From: Mytilus edulis
Taxonomy: Eukaryota; Mollusca; Bivalvia; Mytilida; Mytilidae
Direction: 5' to 3'
Length of the DNA: 64,000 bases
NCBI RefSeq assembly: GCF_963676685.1
Contig: NC_092350.1
Span: forward strand, 65,341,674 to 65,405,673
This document shows, piece after piece, positions 49,006 through 60,340 of this stretch. The position numbers were made by a program, and so were the translations under genes. Every line of letters begins with the position of its first letter. The first letter of the stretch is position 1. The notes beneath the pieces were generated by a model. That model saw only the letters and a program-made list of their open reading frames with translations. It did no database searches and was not told where the DNA came from.

Positions 49006-49615
49006 TATCCCTTCTCGAATGTACCTTTCATCTTGGTGATTCGGAAAATCGCGGTGGTTTAATGGGAGGTATGCTGCCGTAAAGATTCCAATACAACTTG
49101 TTTTCATTCTCCTTATGACTTGCGGCAACAGGGACCATCTTGATAGCGGTGCTTGGTGGTATTGCACTGGCGATCAAGATCGTCCAGGACATCGATATAG
49201 GTGCGTGTGGAGTTGGCTGAAAAGTATTTGAACATTTTCTCTTTCATGGTGCGGTTTCAACGTTTGACAATACTCGATTTATCTTCGTTCCCGGTGGAGT
49301 AGAGATCGATACCATGCTTTTGAAGCAGCTGATTTACATGTGTGTTGTAAAACTCAGTGCCTTTGTCTGTACATAGCTTCTTGGGCACACCGCTTGGAAG
49401 GCATCCCGCACCATCAGCCCCTTCCTGTTCTTGAGTGGTATCAGCCAGTCATATTTCGAGAAGACATCGATAATGCTCAGGATAAATTTATTTCCCTTGA
49501 TGTCCCTAGAGAAGTCACTCATATCAATGAGGTCGGCCGCCCAGGTCTCATCCACACCACCCACCGCTACACAGCGTTTATGAAACTAACGTCAAACTGG
49601 TTTGTGCAACTCCTC
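49005..49615 (-). pseudogene. Polinton retroviral-type (DDE) integrase relic
   Basis: Reading from 49615 on the minus strand: 'LAEELHKP' at the start, then in frame 49564-49380 'DETWAADLIDMSDF' with the first catalytic Asp and 'IIDVFSKYDWLIPLKNR'. After a frameshift, 'KLCTDKGTEFYNTHVNQL' has the second Asp. The segment at the third catalytic position reads 'DKSSIVKR', a stop, then 'NRTMKEKMF'. A Lys appears where the catalytic Glu is expected and a stop follows, so the enzyme is dead. The family is the Polinton/c-integrase clade. The gene lies head-to-tail after the PLA2-like gene. Confidence 0.85.
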
Positions 49616-49617
49616 AG

Positions 49618-50061
49618 CTAGCTCATCAGTCCAGCGAACAGTTTTTTAACACCTAGACGGAATCGAACTTTGGTACCGATGATTGGTCCGACGATACTGC
49701 AGTCCAAGCGTTCGTGTGTGGTACAGTTGGGAATGGTGTTAAGCAAGGCTAGCATAGCTTCGTCACATATGGTGTTGCGTGCGGTTGCATCCTTGTGCTG
49801 GGCATAACAAAGATCGTGGAGATATTTGGTCAACTTGAATAATGGGTTTTGACCAAGCCTTCGGGTGCCATCGGGAAGTAGTAGCTTTCTAAGTCTAGTC
49901 CCTCGCCCGGTGAAGTTGTGTCCGGGTACATGCAATTCCATGGGTAATCGGTTGATTAGTTTGTTCATGAACCCTGTACCGGTTGTGGCAACGAACTGAG
50001 ACTTCTTGGCATCGCACACCTTGCAGTTGCCAACCTTTCTTCGTCGCCCGTTGCTGGTCAT
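49618..50061 (-). CDS. Polinton PLA2-like protein with an N-terminal Cys-pair module
   Basis: An intact 147-codon frame. N-terminal 'VGNCKVCDAKKSQFV' is a short Cys-x2-Cys, Lys-rich module like the DUF5679 zinc-ribbon type. It is followed by 'INRLPMELHVPGHNFTGRGT' and 'YLHDLCYAQHKD', which resemble the calcium loop and the His-Asp pair of parvovirus-type phospholipase A2; some metazoan Polintons and adintoviruses carry a protein of this layout. The Gly-rich loop is altered (NFTGRGT), so activity is doubtful. The stop codon abuts the integrase start region. It is the longest undamaged Polinton frame here. Confidence 0.65.
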   Translation of the reverse strand: MTSNGRRRKVGNCKVCDAKKSQFVATTGTGFMNKLINRLPMELHVPGHNFTGRGTRLRKLLLPDGTRRLGQNPLFKLTKYLHDLCYAQHKDATARNTICDEAMLALLNTIPNCTTHERLDCSIVGPIIGTKVRFRLGVKKLFAGLMS

Positions 50062-50142
50062 TACCTCGCTAGCGCTTGTGTTAACTGTGTCCGTCTTTCT
50101 ATGACTTTCACGCAGAAAATCATCTCTATGTTATTTTAATAA

Positions 50143-50871
50143 ATGAACGTTGAAGACATTTCCTACAGTGCCAACGCCCCCGCGAGGAGTAATCACTACC
50201 TCCTACTTCAGCGATCGATAAGTCAGTTGATCATTGGGAAATCGGACTGTGGTAAGACGACGCTGCTGAACAACCTATTCCAGCGCGATTGATGGCTCCG
50301 ACTAAAATCGATTGTACGTCTACGGATAATCGCTTCAACAACCTATCTACCAGCAGTTGGAGCAAGCGCTGGAAAAAAAGCTTCCCTAAAGAAGATATCG
50401 AGACCTACTACAGTGCAAAGGCAAGTCACCCTACTCGTTGATCGATGTGGTCAACACCTTATCACCACCACGACACCCGAGTGGTATCGATACTTTTTTC
50501 GATCAAGGAAGCGATGTACCAAACCCCCGAGAACTTGATCCCAGCCGTAAGAACCTCATGGTGAACCTCATGGTGTTCGACGACTTGATGCTGAGAAAAC
50601 AGAACACGTGTAAAGACAACGTCGATTGTTTCTACCTGTGCCAGAACTACTTCACACTGCCCCGCCAGTCGATCCGGGAGAATGCCAACTTCCCCTGCCT
50701 CTTTCAGCAGAATGCTAAGAATATCGACCACATCCGACACGATCACTGCAACGATCTCACCAAGGAACAGTACAGTTTGACGCTCTGTGTAAGCATTGCT
50801 GGTCCAAGCCCTATGGATTTGTAACCATCGATTTTACAAGCACCAAGGCAAATGGAAAATATGCAAATTAA
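50143..50871 (+). pseudogene. Polinton A32-like DNA-packaging ATPase relic
   Basis: The ATG at 50143 leads to 'LIIGKSDCGKTTLLNNLF', a clear Walker A motif (about 50230-50283), then a stop. After frame changes, 50540-50600 gives 'NLMVFDDLML', a Walker B motif, with 'DCFYLCQNYFTLPRQSI' after it. The end reads 'GFVTIDFTSTKANGKYAN' to a TAA at 50869-50871. The order matches FtsK/HerA-type packaging ATPases of Polintons. Two or more frameshifts inactivate it. Confidence 0.75.
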
Positions 50872-51262
50872 ATGAGTTCTTTGAGGTATAAGATAATATA
50901 AATAGATAATATCTGGACACAGAGGAACCCCAGCCCTGCAAGTTCGAATGGCCCTGCAAATGCAATTTTGAGTGGGTTCCATGTTGAAAATGCAGTTGAG
51001 TGATCCTTCGACCGATCTAAAGCGGTGGAGGTGATTTCAATGCATGGAACTCCACCATTATGGTAAGGTGTAGCGATTTTCTCAACCTCAATGCCCTGCC
51101 AAGACGCTTTGAGGCCACCAGTGCACATACCCATGACACTTGAATCTTTCGAAGAAAAGGGATCCGTATCAGCTGTGTAATACCTTCATGAGCAACTCAT
51201 TGATTAGGGGCGTTCACACCAACGCTTAGGGGCGTTCAACAGCATTCGATCCTATTAGATAA
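50872..51262. other. Unassigned stretch between ATPase and minor capsid relics
   Basis: No recognisable domain. The minus strand has an 88-codon frame (51134-50868) with a hydrophobic tail 'CVQILSIYIILYL'; the plus strand has many stops. It could be a decayed small structural gene. Confidence 0.3.
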
Positions 51263-53176
51263 ATGACATTTATCAAGATTATCGACCCTAAGCAGCTGTC
51301 AGGGAGTTGCAAGACACCAAACGGAAGATTCAAGCCAGTAATATGCAACATCGCCTCTACAAGATTGAACTTAGCCGGGACCTTTACAAGGTGTTCAAGC
51401 CTGTGGTTGAGGCTTAGCGAGAGGCAGCTTCACAGATTACCAAAAAGATTGCAGACCTTCCTGCAACAGTGCCAGTACTCCCTCCTCCACCGTCCAAGTT
51501 TGCCGACCCACTACTAATTGCACCACCTACAGAAACAGTCCTTGGAGCTCGAGCACAGCAGCATTTGCAGCTCAGTATGACTACATCCGCCGACCACACC
51601 TTTTGATTGCGATCTGAAAACGATGGTATCTTCATCAGAAGCTGACCAGTTACTTTTGACGGCGATAATTTGTTCATGGATAGTGTAAAGTACAAAGGAA
51701 CCCTTGGCCTCTGGGAAGTTATGGTGAAAAAGAAACCAGAATCGTTCGAGCACGACGACCTTGACGACTATGCAGAGATCCTGAAAAGTTCCGGTGATAT
51801 GTATAAAGTAGGGATGGCAACGAGTACTCGAGTACTCGGGTACTCGCTCGGAAGGCCGAGTACTCGAGTACAGTTTTAGTACTCGGATACTCGTTTGCCT
51901 GTTATACATTTTGAGATATTTTCTCTTCACATTTCCACTCACTTTAGTTCCGTTGAAATATCCCCTTCGTAATATTAAATAAAATCAATTAAGATTATAG
52001 ATATGATTATCCTGAGGCTACTATTTGTTAAAGTAGTATCAGCAACGTCCTTTCCTTCCGAGGGAATGTTTTCATGTGCACTACTTGTAACAAAAAATAG
52101 AAAGTCAAACAGTCTTTCGTCTGAAATTGTTGACCAGATCATATTTCTAAATAAGAACAAAATCAAAGTGACCGGCGGTGAACCCTACGCAACAGATTAG
52201 GGACATTTTTAACGGTGTTTGTATACGGATCAACACTTTCATGGATTAATAATTAACTCGTCACAAGCCATAAAACTCACCTTTGTTTGTTAATCAAGAC
52301 TTCTATGTAAACGTTATTGGTATGAGATGTACAATTAAATTAATTTAATCACTCTGTATTTTAAACTTAACTATAATTGTTTAATATTAAATAAAACAAA
52401 GTCGAAAATAAACTGACAACGTCATGGCTTTAAAAAAAAAGAAAATCAGATAAACGATGGTGCAAAAAGGGAAGACTAAGCAACACAAAACAGTTATTTG
52501 AAGTCCAATATTATTGTTGCCAAATTAATGGACAAGTCCTATCATAAAAGATACCAACTCCTCATGAATAGATGATACATATATTGGCTACTTTGTCGGA
52601 CTTTATATGCAAATATTTTTGGTTTTTTTTATTGTAATTTGGTTCATGAACACGTACACAAACTGCTATTATGATAGGTTATTTGTAAAAAACGGCAGTC
52701 GGTAATTCATTGCTTAATTGACACAAAAACAGAGGAGCAATGTTTATAGTACGTTAGTTTTATATGTAACAAAACACTGCATCCCACCTTAAATCTCAAC
52801 TTTTCAATAGACGTTTAAGATTCATCCGAGTACTAGTATCTTGACCGAGTATCCGAGTATTAAATTTCAGATCTTTTGACATCCCTAGTATAAAGGCAAT
52901 TCCATCTTTTCAAGAACCCCGAAAGCGAGTAAGAATTACAAGTGGATGGGAATCGTGTCCCACATCTACCAGAAATATAAGTTTGGCAGTGAGCTGCAAA
53001 CCGTGTTTTTTTCCAACTTCAAGCAGATTCTAGATCGCTTGGAACTGTGTGCTGCAGCATACCGAGCAGGAAATAATGGTGTGCGCAACGAAATTGTGTC
53101 GATTGTCCATGCTATGAAAAAGGGTAGATATATCAGCATCGAAGAATATATGGCGCTTCATCATAGTATCCTATAA
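51263..53176 (+). pseudogene. Polinton structural protein relic split by a hAT element
   Basis: The first part in shifting frames has a helical start ('LQDTKRKIQAS') and a proline-rich linker (about 51470-51500), then 51675-51800 with 'GTLGLWEVMVKKKPESF'. The second part 52946-53176 continues with 'WMGIVSHIYQKYKFG'. The 8-bp target duplication of the hAT lies inside the frame, and the reading resumes after it. The layout fits a protein often annotated DUF8207 in Polintons; its role in the particle is not established. Confidence 0.65.
51809..52887 (+). mobile_element. hAT element, internally deleted, with perfect 8-bp target duplication
   Basis: The left end 'tagggatggcaa' and the right end 'gacatcccta' are inverted termini. 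'gtataaag' lies at 51801-51808 and again at 52888-52895. Subterminal 'gagtactcgagtactcggg'-type palindromes are at both ends. The interior retains only a 3' transposase piece (about 52003-52199) whose 'SFPSEGMFSCALLVTKNRKS' and 'VDQIIFLNKN' match the C-terminal hAT dimerisation region. The catalytic core is missing, so it is non-autonomous. It lies in a Polinton structural gene. Confidence 0.95.
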
Positions 53177-53179
53177 TAA

Positions 53180-53520
53180 ATGTTGCAAATCAAGAAAGGT
53201 TACGCCTGAAAGTAGGCATACAGTGGTAGAGGACTGTTTGGCACAATTAACAGTTTGGCTGGACGCATGTTTACTTCCTCTGCCACCAAAACCATAGGAA
53301 GTAAGACCGTGAGTGCAAACACCAATGAAGCCTTGAGAGGTGTTGAAAAAGGGGCCCCAAAGCCGTCGACCATGTGGTTGATAAAGTGACCCGCCCCCGA
53401 AAATGCAGAATGTCCACTCAACAGTCCAATGGTCAACCAGCAAACCGCAGCAACTCCAGTTGAACAACCTGATCTCCGGTTCTGGCATTGCTACCAGCCA
53501 CGACTTTGTGCTGCGCTATA
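53180..53520 (+). pseudogene. Small Polinton virion-type protein relic
   Basis: After an ATG at 53180, the pieces 'GRGLFGTINSLAGRMF' and 'TKTIGSKTVSANTNEALRG' read in one frame. A Gly-rich, weakly amphipathic start followed by a basic, Thr/Ala-rich part is typical of small particle proteins in this element class. Stops and frame changes follow. Function is inferred from position only. Confidence 0.45.
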
Positions 53521-53533
53521 AATAAATACATAA

Positions 53534-54570
53534 TGTCCAACATCCTTGTAATCACCGAAGGGTTGATCTACGACGTAAGTCTCCAAAAATATAAGGTTCA
53601 CGAATACGAACCTCAAGCTGGTGCCAACCTGAATAATTCAGGTGAGATCCGAATCAACATCGAAACCCAAGACTTGTTCCTCCATCCCGCTGAAAGTTAT
53701 CTCTTGGTAAAGGGGCGACTGTAAAAGAACCACGGTAGTTCATATGCTAATGCAGATCTAGTGTCTCTCATTAACAATGGAATCATGTTTCTCTTCAAGA
53801 CTATCAGTTACAATTAATGCAAGCTCTCATGAGACATATTTTCGGCTTTGCAGACGATTACAACAAGATTGTGTATGGATTCAAGCACGAATTGTCACTC
53901 GTGCGCGACTCGGACGACAATGCCATCCTCCTGCTGCCGTCAACGACGTGGCGAAAATCATCCTGAGTAAGATCTCTTGGTTTGTTCCTCACGTCCTTCC
54001 TTCCTTCCGATAAAAAAAAACTGCGGTTGTAAAAGACCATCCAAAGCAAGAGTAAGATCGATTTTGGTTCCGAATACGACAGTGTGATTCTACAAGTGCT
54101 ACCGAAACCTTACAGTTCCACTGGCGTTTGTCTGCCAAGAGCGGTCGGGAGAAACTGAGATACATCATCGTAGCCTTCAGACCGGTAAAAGTACGATCGG
54201 ACTTAAAATGAAGCCGTGTTCGACCACTGCCGGTTGCGAACTATCTACGTCACCCTCAACGCAGAGCGCTACCTGGCGTTAGACTTAATGCCAGTTTCAC
54301 ACAAACCAAGATCGCCAGAGAGTACAAGAATGTCGCAGAGTTCTAACTACTTCAACATTGACCGTTTTATCAGCAACTGCAACATTAACCCCTCCGATTT
54401 CAACGATCTGTATCTGTTTGTCATTGATGTGAGTCACCAGTCCATTTGAATCCGATAGTCAGAAGATGAACGTCGTGTACAAAAAGTACAAAAATGGATA
54501 AAATTCACCTACAAGTAACTCCTCTTTGCCAGCCGCCCTGCCGAAGTCTATGCAGTATGACGGTATCGAA
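53534..54570 (+). pseudogene. Polinton major capsid protein relic (double jelly-roll type)
   Basis: The ATG at 53533-53535 begins 'MSNILVITEGLIYDV'. 'GEIRINIETQDLFLHP' and 'ESYLLVKGRL' follow, then a stop, then 'VSLINNGIMFLF' in frame. Further on, 54216-54449 gives 'RLRTIYVTLNAERYLALDL' and 'DLYLFVIDVSHQSI', corresponding to a late part of the capsid protein. The middle is badly frameshifted. Assignment rests on recognising metazoan Polinton capsid segments; structure-based search would confirm it. It cannot encode a working protein as it stands. Confidence 0.7.
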
Positions 54571-54599
54571 GAGTGGAAGTAAAAATATGTGATAATGGT

Positions 54600-55570
54600 G
54601 TACCATAAATAAATGGATAACACATGGTTTCAGCAATTGCTAAAATCACCAACCCCAAGCATGGGTTTTCCTTCATCGTTTCTGGAAACGATAGCCAAAT
54701 TCTTTCCCGGTTCAACCTCCACTGCAACTCAAGGAATCAAAGACCTACGAGATGGCATTGGTAAATCTGAAAACCAATAATTCCACCCCTAACATTCATA
54801 TGTATACAGGAAACCATTCAATCTGCTACTCTCCCGATGATGGTGCCAACTGGTTTTCCATCGCACTGAGCACAGGTTCCTATGACATCGAAGACATCAA
54901 CAATGAAATCCAGCGACAGCTACGGCTCAACAAACACAAAACGAAGATCATCATCGATGCCAACCAAGCGACCCTAAAGCAACGCTGACCCTCGCCAAAC
55001 TCTATCAAGTAGACTTCAAAGTTGTCAATAACATCAACACCGTCTTGGGATCCAAGTGGCAGATTTACACGTTCGGTATGATCACAAACGGTTATACAGA
55101 AGGGGAGCACATTGTAAATATCATCAGAATCAACAGCATTCTGGTGAATGGTGATATCAACCATGAAGTTATGTAAATGATACACAACAGTCTTCAATCT
55201 ACAGCTTTTTTTTCCCGCAGACGGTCCTGGTATGAAAATCATTCAAACCCCCAAGCACCTTTTGGTAGTATACTTGCTAGTGATCTTGCGAACCAGCAAT
55301 CGCATGCAAACATATATCAACGATCAAGACGGTAGGCTCATCGATCTCAGAGGTGAACATCTCACTATCCGTTTTCATCTTCTTGCGTTTACACAGTGAA
55401 TCCCAGTGGCAACGGTCTCTACCTCAAATCCCCAAACGCCCGGATTACCTATGGGTATGGACTCTACTTGGAGCGTGGTCAGCAATTCCATGACGGAGCC
55501 GTTCTGATCTTATATTTAGATGCTTACAGTCCCTTCAAAAACATTGCCCTCCTCGGTATGCTCCTATAAA
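54600..55570 (+). pseudogene. Second Polinton structural protein relic (penton/minor-capsid type)
   Basis: 54660-54730 reads 'HGFSFIVSGNDSQILSRFN', then 54752-54985 'MALVNLKTNNSTPNI' and 'GSYDIEDINNEIQRQL'. After a frame change, 'VNIIRINSILVNGDI' (about 55118-55160) and 'YINDQDGRLIDLRGEHLTI' (about 55313-55370) follow. This series of blocks recurs in Polinton virion genes next to the capsid gene. At least three frame disruptions. The precise particle role is inferred. Confidence 0.6.
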
Positions 55571-55574
55571 ATAA

Positions 55575-56054
55575 ATGAACGATTTAGATTCTTGGTACCG
55601 ACAATGTGTGTCGAATCAACTCGATGCAGAAATTTGAAGGTATCAAACTACCTTTAATGCCTATAAACGTCTGGACAAAGCTGTATCTGTAGCACTGGGT
55701 GCTTGTTCTGTGGTTAGTTTGATGTTAACCAGCAGTACCTTGGGTTCAGCTTTGACCGGTACAGGTCTTATAGCCACCCTTCCTCTGGGGTTTCTAGCTT
55801 GCTTGAATGCTACCACCGTAATGGATCTCACACTAATTTCTAGGCATGTAACAAAAACAAAACCAAAAAAACACCACGATACCTTGCGATTGCCCCAGTC
55901 CAAAGAGTCCTTGGTTGAGCAATGTATCAGATCTGATTTAGCTAATGATGAACTGATCTATGATGCCGAGTTTGGGAAAGTCGTCACCTGCCTCAAAAAC
56001 TCAATTCAATGGTTTTATACCCGATTTTCAGGCTTAAACAACATATCCTAACAC
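55575..56054 (+). pseudogene. Polinton small membrane protein relic
   Basis: The ATG at 55575 opens a short stretch, then a stop. The main frame 55665-56051 has two hydrophobic segments, 'VALGACSVVSLMLTSSTLG' and 'LIATLPLGFLACLNA', separated by Gly/Thr, followed by a basic and then helical tail ('KTKPKKHHD', 'SKESLVEQC'). A hairpin-like pair of membrane helices with a coiled tail is common in a small Polinton gene at this position. Role unknown. Confidence 0.5.
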
Positions 56055-56639
56055 TTCCAATTATACCGTCCTTATCAAAAATATAAAAGCCGTGGTAATC
56101 ATAGCCGGTGCGCCTGGTTTTTTTTCATCCCATAGCTCACGATTTGCACTGCTCCATCGGTCTCTCTCTTTGCCCCGACGGTGGTCAGCTGATTGTTTAG
56201 TCTTTCACATCCCCGGATATTTTTCCCTTTCCAGCACAAGGTTATGATTTTTGCGAACCCACATTTCGTGTCAACTTTGTGTCAACATCTTTAATGTCTT
56301 TGACAATCCAGGGTGAGTACTGACTAACTTCTCGCCATTTGAGGGTTTCCTCAGCAGTATTTTCTAAAATTTTGACCTCTTGCGCCATATTCTCTCTCTG
56401 ATCAGACATATTTGTAATCTCACAATCCATTGTGTTTATTATCTGTGGATTTTTCTTGGTGTGTTTTCTTTCTTCCACAAAGATACATTTTCCCACGACC
56501 CCAGCCCCCACTTTTTCTCCTCTTAACCTCGTCAACGAGCGTGCAAGATTTTCGAATTTTTCAGTCCGGTCCCAGCAGAACTCCCCTCAAAATGTTCACG
56601 CATATTTCGATATTTAAGTCCTTCGTTACTCCGCGGAAT

Positions 56640-59600
56640 AAATTGACTATATACCATGTGTTCCTCTTTTTATAAGCGTCCGAATGAGGTATAAGGTAGA
56701 TCTGTAATAAAGGGCTGAAGGGTCACAGTATTCCATTCCATTATTCAAAATATCCATTTCATTATGCAAATTGGCTATTTCTTTATTTTCACGCGTATTT
56801 TGGCATTTTAGTCCCCCGTAACCCCTAAAATGGTCATTGCGGTACATATTGTTTTTTTTCTCAATTTATTCACGTATTATTTCGACATTTAAGTCCGTCG
56901 TTACTCCTCTAATATGCCTTGCCAAACATATTGACTATATACCTTTTGTTCCTCTCGTAATAAGCTTTCGAATGAGGTATAAAGTATATCTATAATTAGG
57001 GGATAAATGGTCGCAGCATTCCATTCCATTATTCAAAATACCCAATCATTATTCAAAATTTGCTATTTCTTAATTTTCAAGCGTAATTTGGCATTTAGGT
57101 CCTCTGTAATCCCTGTAATGGTCATTGCGGCACATAATGTTTATTCTCAGTTTATTCTTCTATTAATAAGCTTTGATTTGGTGTAAAAAAAATCCTGAAT
57201 AAGAGGCGACGGGTTGCAGCAGTCCATTCCATTATTCAAAATATCCATTTCATTATTCAAAATTGGCTATTTCTCAATGTTCACGCGTAATTTGATCTTT
57301 AAGTCCTTCGTTACTCCTCTAATATGCGTTGCGGAACAAATTGACTATATACCTTTTGTTCCTCTTTTAATAAGGTTTCGATTGAGGTATAATATATATC
57401 TGTTATTACGGGTTGAAGGGTCCTGCCAGTCCATTCCATTATTCAAAATACCCATTTCATTATTCAAAATTGGCTATTTCTTAATGTTCAGGTGTATTTC
57501 GATATTTAAGTCCTTCGTTACTTCTCTAATATGCGTTGCGGGACATATTGACTATATACCTTTTGTTCCTCTCTTGATAAGCTTTCGATTGAGGTATAAT
57601 ATATATATCTGTAATTAGGGGCTGAAGGGTCTGCCAGTCCATTCCAATATTCAAAATATCCATTTCATTATTCAAAATTGGCTATTTCTGAATTTTCACG
57701 CGTATTTTGGCATTTAGGTCTTCTAATATTCGTTGCGGAACATATTGACTATATACATTTTGTTCGTCATGTAATCAGCTTTCGAATGAGGTAGAAGGTT
57801 TATCTATAATTAGGGTCTAAAGGGTCGCCGCACTCCATTCCATTATTCAAAATATCCATTTCATTATTCCAAATTGGCGATTTCTTAATTTTCACGCGTA
57901 TTTTGGCATTTAGCTCTTCTAATTTTCGTTACGGAACATATTGACTATATACATGTTGTTCCTCTTGTAATCAGCTTTCGAATGAGGTATAAGGTTTATC
58001 TATAATTAGGGGCTAAAGGGTCGCAGCAGTCCATTCCATTATTCAAAATATCCATTTCATTATTCAAAATTGGCTATTTCTTAATTTTCACGCGTATTTT
58101 GGCATTTATGTCTTCTAATATTCGTTGTGGAACATATTGACTATATACATTTTGTTCCTCTTGTAATCAGCTTTCGAATGAGGTATAAGATTTATCTATA
58201 ATTAGGGGCTAAAGGGTCACCACAGTCCATTCCATTATTCAAAATATCCATTTCATTATTCAAAATTGACTATTTCTTAATTTTCACGCGTAATTAGGCA
58301 TTTAGGTCTTCTAATATTCGTTGCGGAACATATTGACTATATACATTTTGTTCGTCTTGTAATCAGCTTTCGAATGAGGTATAAGGTTTATCTATAATTT
58401 GGGTTTAAAGGGTCGCCGCACTCCATTCCATTATTCAAAATATCCATTTCATTATTCAAAATTGACTAGTTCTTAATTTTCACGCGTAATTAGGCATTTA
58501 GGTCTTCTAATATTCGTTGCGGAACATATTGACTATATACATTTTGTTTGTCTTGTAATCACCTTTCGAATGAGGTATAAGGTTTATCTATAATTAGGGG
58601 CTAAAGGGTCGCCACAGTCCATTCCATTATTCAAAATATCCATTTCATTATTCAAAATTGACTATTTCTTAATTTTCACGCGTAATTAGGCATTTAGGTC
58701 TTCTAATATTCGTTGTGGAACATATTGACTATATACATTTTGTTCGTTATGTAATCAGCTTTCGAATGAGGTATAAGGTTTATCTATAATTAGGGTCTAA
58801 ATGGTCGCCGCACTACATTCCATTATTCAAAATATCCATTTCATTATTCAAAATTGACTATTTCTTAATTTTCATGCGTAATTAGGCATTTAGGTCTTCT
58901 AATATTCGTTGCGGAACGTATTGACCATATACATTTTGTTCGTCTTGTAATCAGCTTTCGAATGAGGTAGAAGGTTTATCTATAATAGCGGCTAAAGGGT
59001 CGCCACAGTCCATTCCATTATTCAAAATATCCATTTCATTATTCAAAATTGGCTGTTTCTTAATTTTCACGCGTATTTTGGCAATTAGGTCTTCTAATAT
59101 TCGTTGCGGAACATATTGACTATATACATTTTGTTCGTCTTGTAATCACCTTTCGAATAAGGTATAAGGTTTATCTATAATTAGGGGCTAAAGGGTCGCC
59201 ACAGTCCATTCCATTATTCAAAATATCCATTTCATTGTTCAAAATTGACTATTTCTTAATTTTCACGCGTAATTAGGCATTTAGGTCTTCTAATATTCGT
59301 TGCGGAACATATTGACTATATACATTTTGTTCGTCTTGTAATCAGCTTTCGAATGGGGTATAAGGTTTATCTATAATTAGGGTCTAAAGGGTCGCCGCAC
59401 TCCATTCCATTATTCAAAATATCCATTTCATTATTCAAAATTGACTATTTCTTAATTTTCACGCGTAATTAGGCATTTAGGTCTTCTAATATTCGTTGTG
59501 GAACATATTGACTATATACATTTTGTTCGTCTTGTAATCAGATTTCGAATGAGGTATAAGGTTTATCTATAATAGGGGCTAAAGGGTCGCCACAGTCCAT

Positions 59601-60340
59601 TCCATTATTCAAAATATCCATTTCATTATTCAAAATTGGCTGTTTCTTAATCTTCACGCGTTTTTTGGCATTTAGGTCTTCTAATATTCGTTGCGGAACA
59701 TATTGATTATAAACATTTTGTTTGTCTTGTAATCAGCTTTCGAATGAGGTATAAGGTTTATCTATAATTGGGGGCTATAGGTTGCATTTCTGTAAATATT
59801 GACAATGCAATTTCCCATAGGAACTCCTTTTACGGCTAAAACTGTACCACTTTTACTATGAAGTTTTGAAAAAAATCTTATCCTAGAATTGAAAGTTCAT
59901 ATGCACCACAATTTTTTTCAAAGGTCAAAATATAGGGCTGTGCGGCATATTTTCAACGTTTATATGCCCTGAACTTCTCAGAGTTTAAACTTACACTAAT
60001 TTTCTTAACTACCCCTACCTCGAATGAAAGGTTACCACAGATTTCAATGTAAACAATATGCACGTGTTTATTTACTGGTAACATTCCCAAGTTCTGTCTC
60101 TGCGATATGGAACACAGAGAGCATAACTGGGAACCAGTATGTAAACAAAATGAATTTTCTATGAATATTCAATTACTCCCCAAAAGAGGCGTGTTTTGAG
60201 AAACAGCTGTATTTACAAAGTGCAACCTATAGGGTCGCCGCACTCCATTCCATTATTCAAAATATCCATTTCATTATTCAAAATTGGCTATTTCTTGATT
60301 TTCACGCGTATTTCGGCATTTAGGACTTCTAATATTCGTT
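56640..60340 (-). repeat. Satellite array, unit about 195 bp, about 16 copies (right arm)
   Basis: Inverted version of the left array: 'tccattccattattcaaaa', 'ttaattttcacgcgta' and 'ttcgttgcggaacatattg' recur at about 195-bp steps. The units at 56640-57640 are more diverged ('cctttgttcctcttttaat') than those at 57700-59770. A MITE-like block interrupts the array at 59775-60227. Confidence 0.95.
59775..60227. mobile_element. MITE inserted in the right satellite array
   Basis: The ends 'tataggttgcatttctgta' and 'tttacaaagtgcaaccta' are inverted with a small mismatch region. The satellite phrase 'ggggcta' breaks before it and 'gggtcgccgcactcc' resumes after it. No counterpart in the left arm. 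Confidence 0.75.

Noticed and set aside
53171-53488. Minus-strand frames of 105 and 78 codons
   Set aside because: They are antisense to the small Polinton virion-type relic; no recognised domain.
57214-57618. 134-codon plus-strand frame
   Set aside because: It is a read-through of two satellite units with repeated peptide phrases such as 'IPLFKI'; not a gene.
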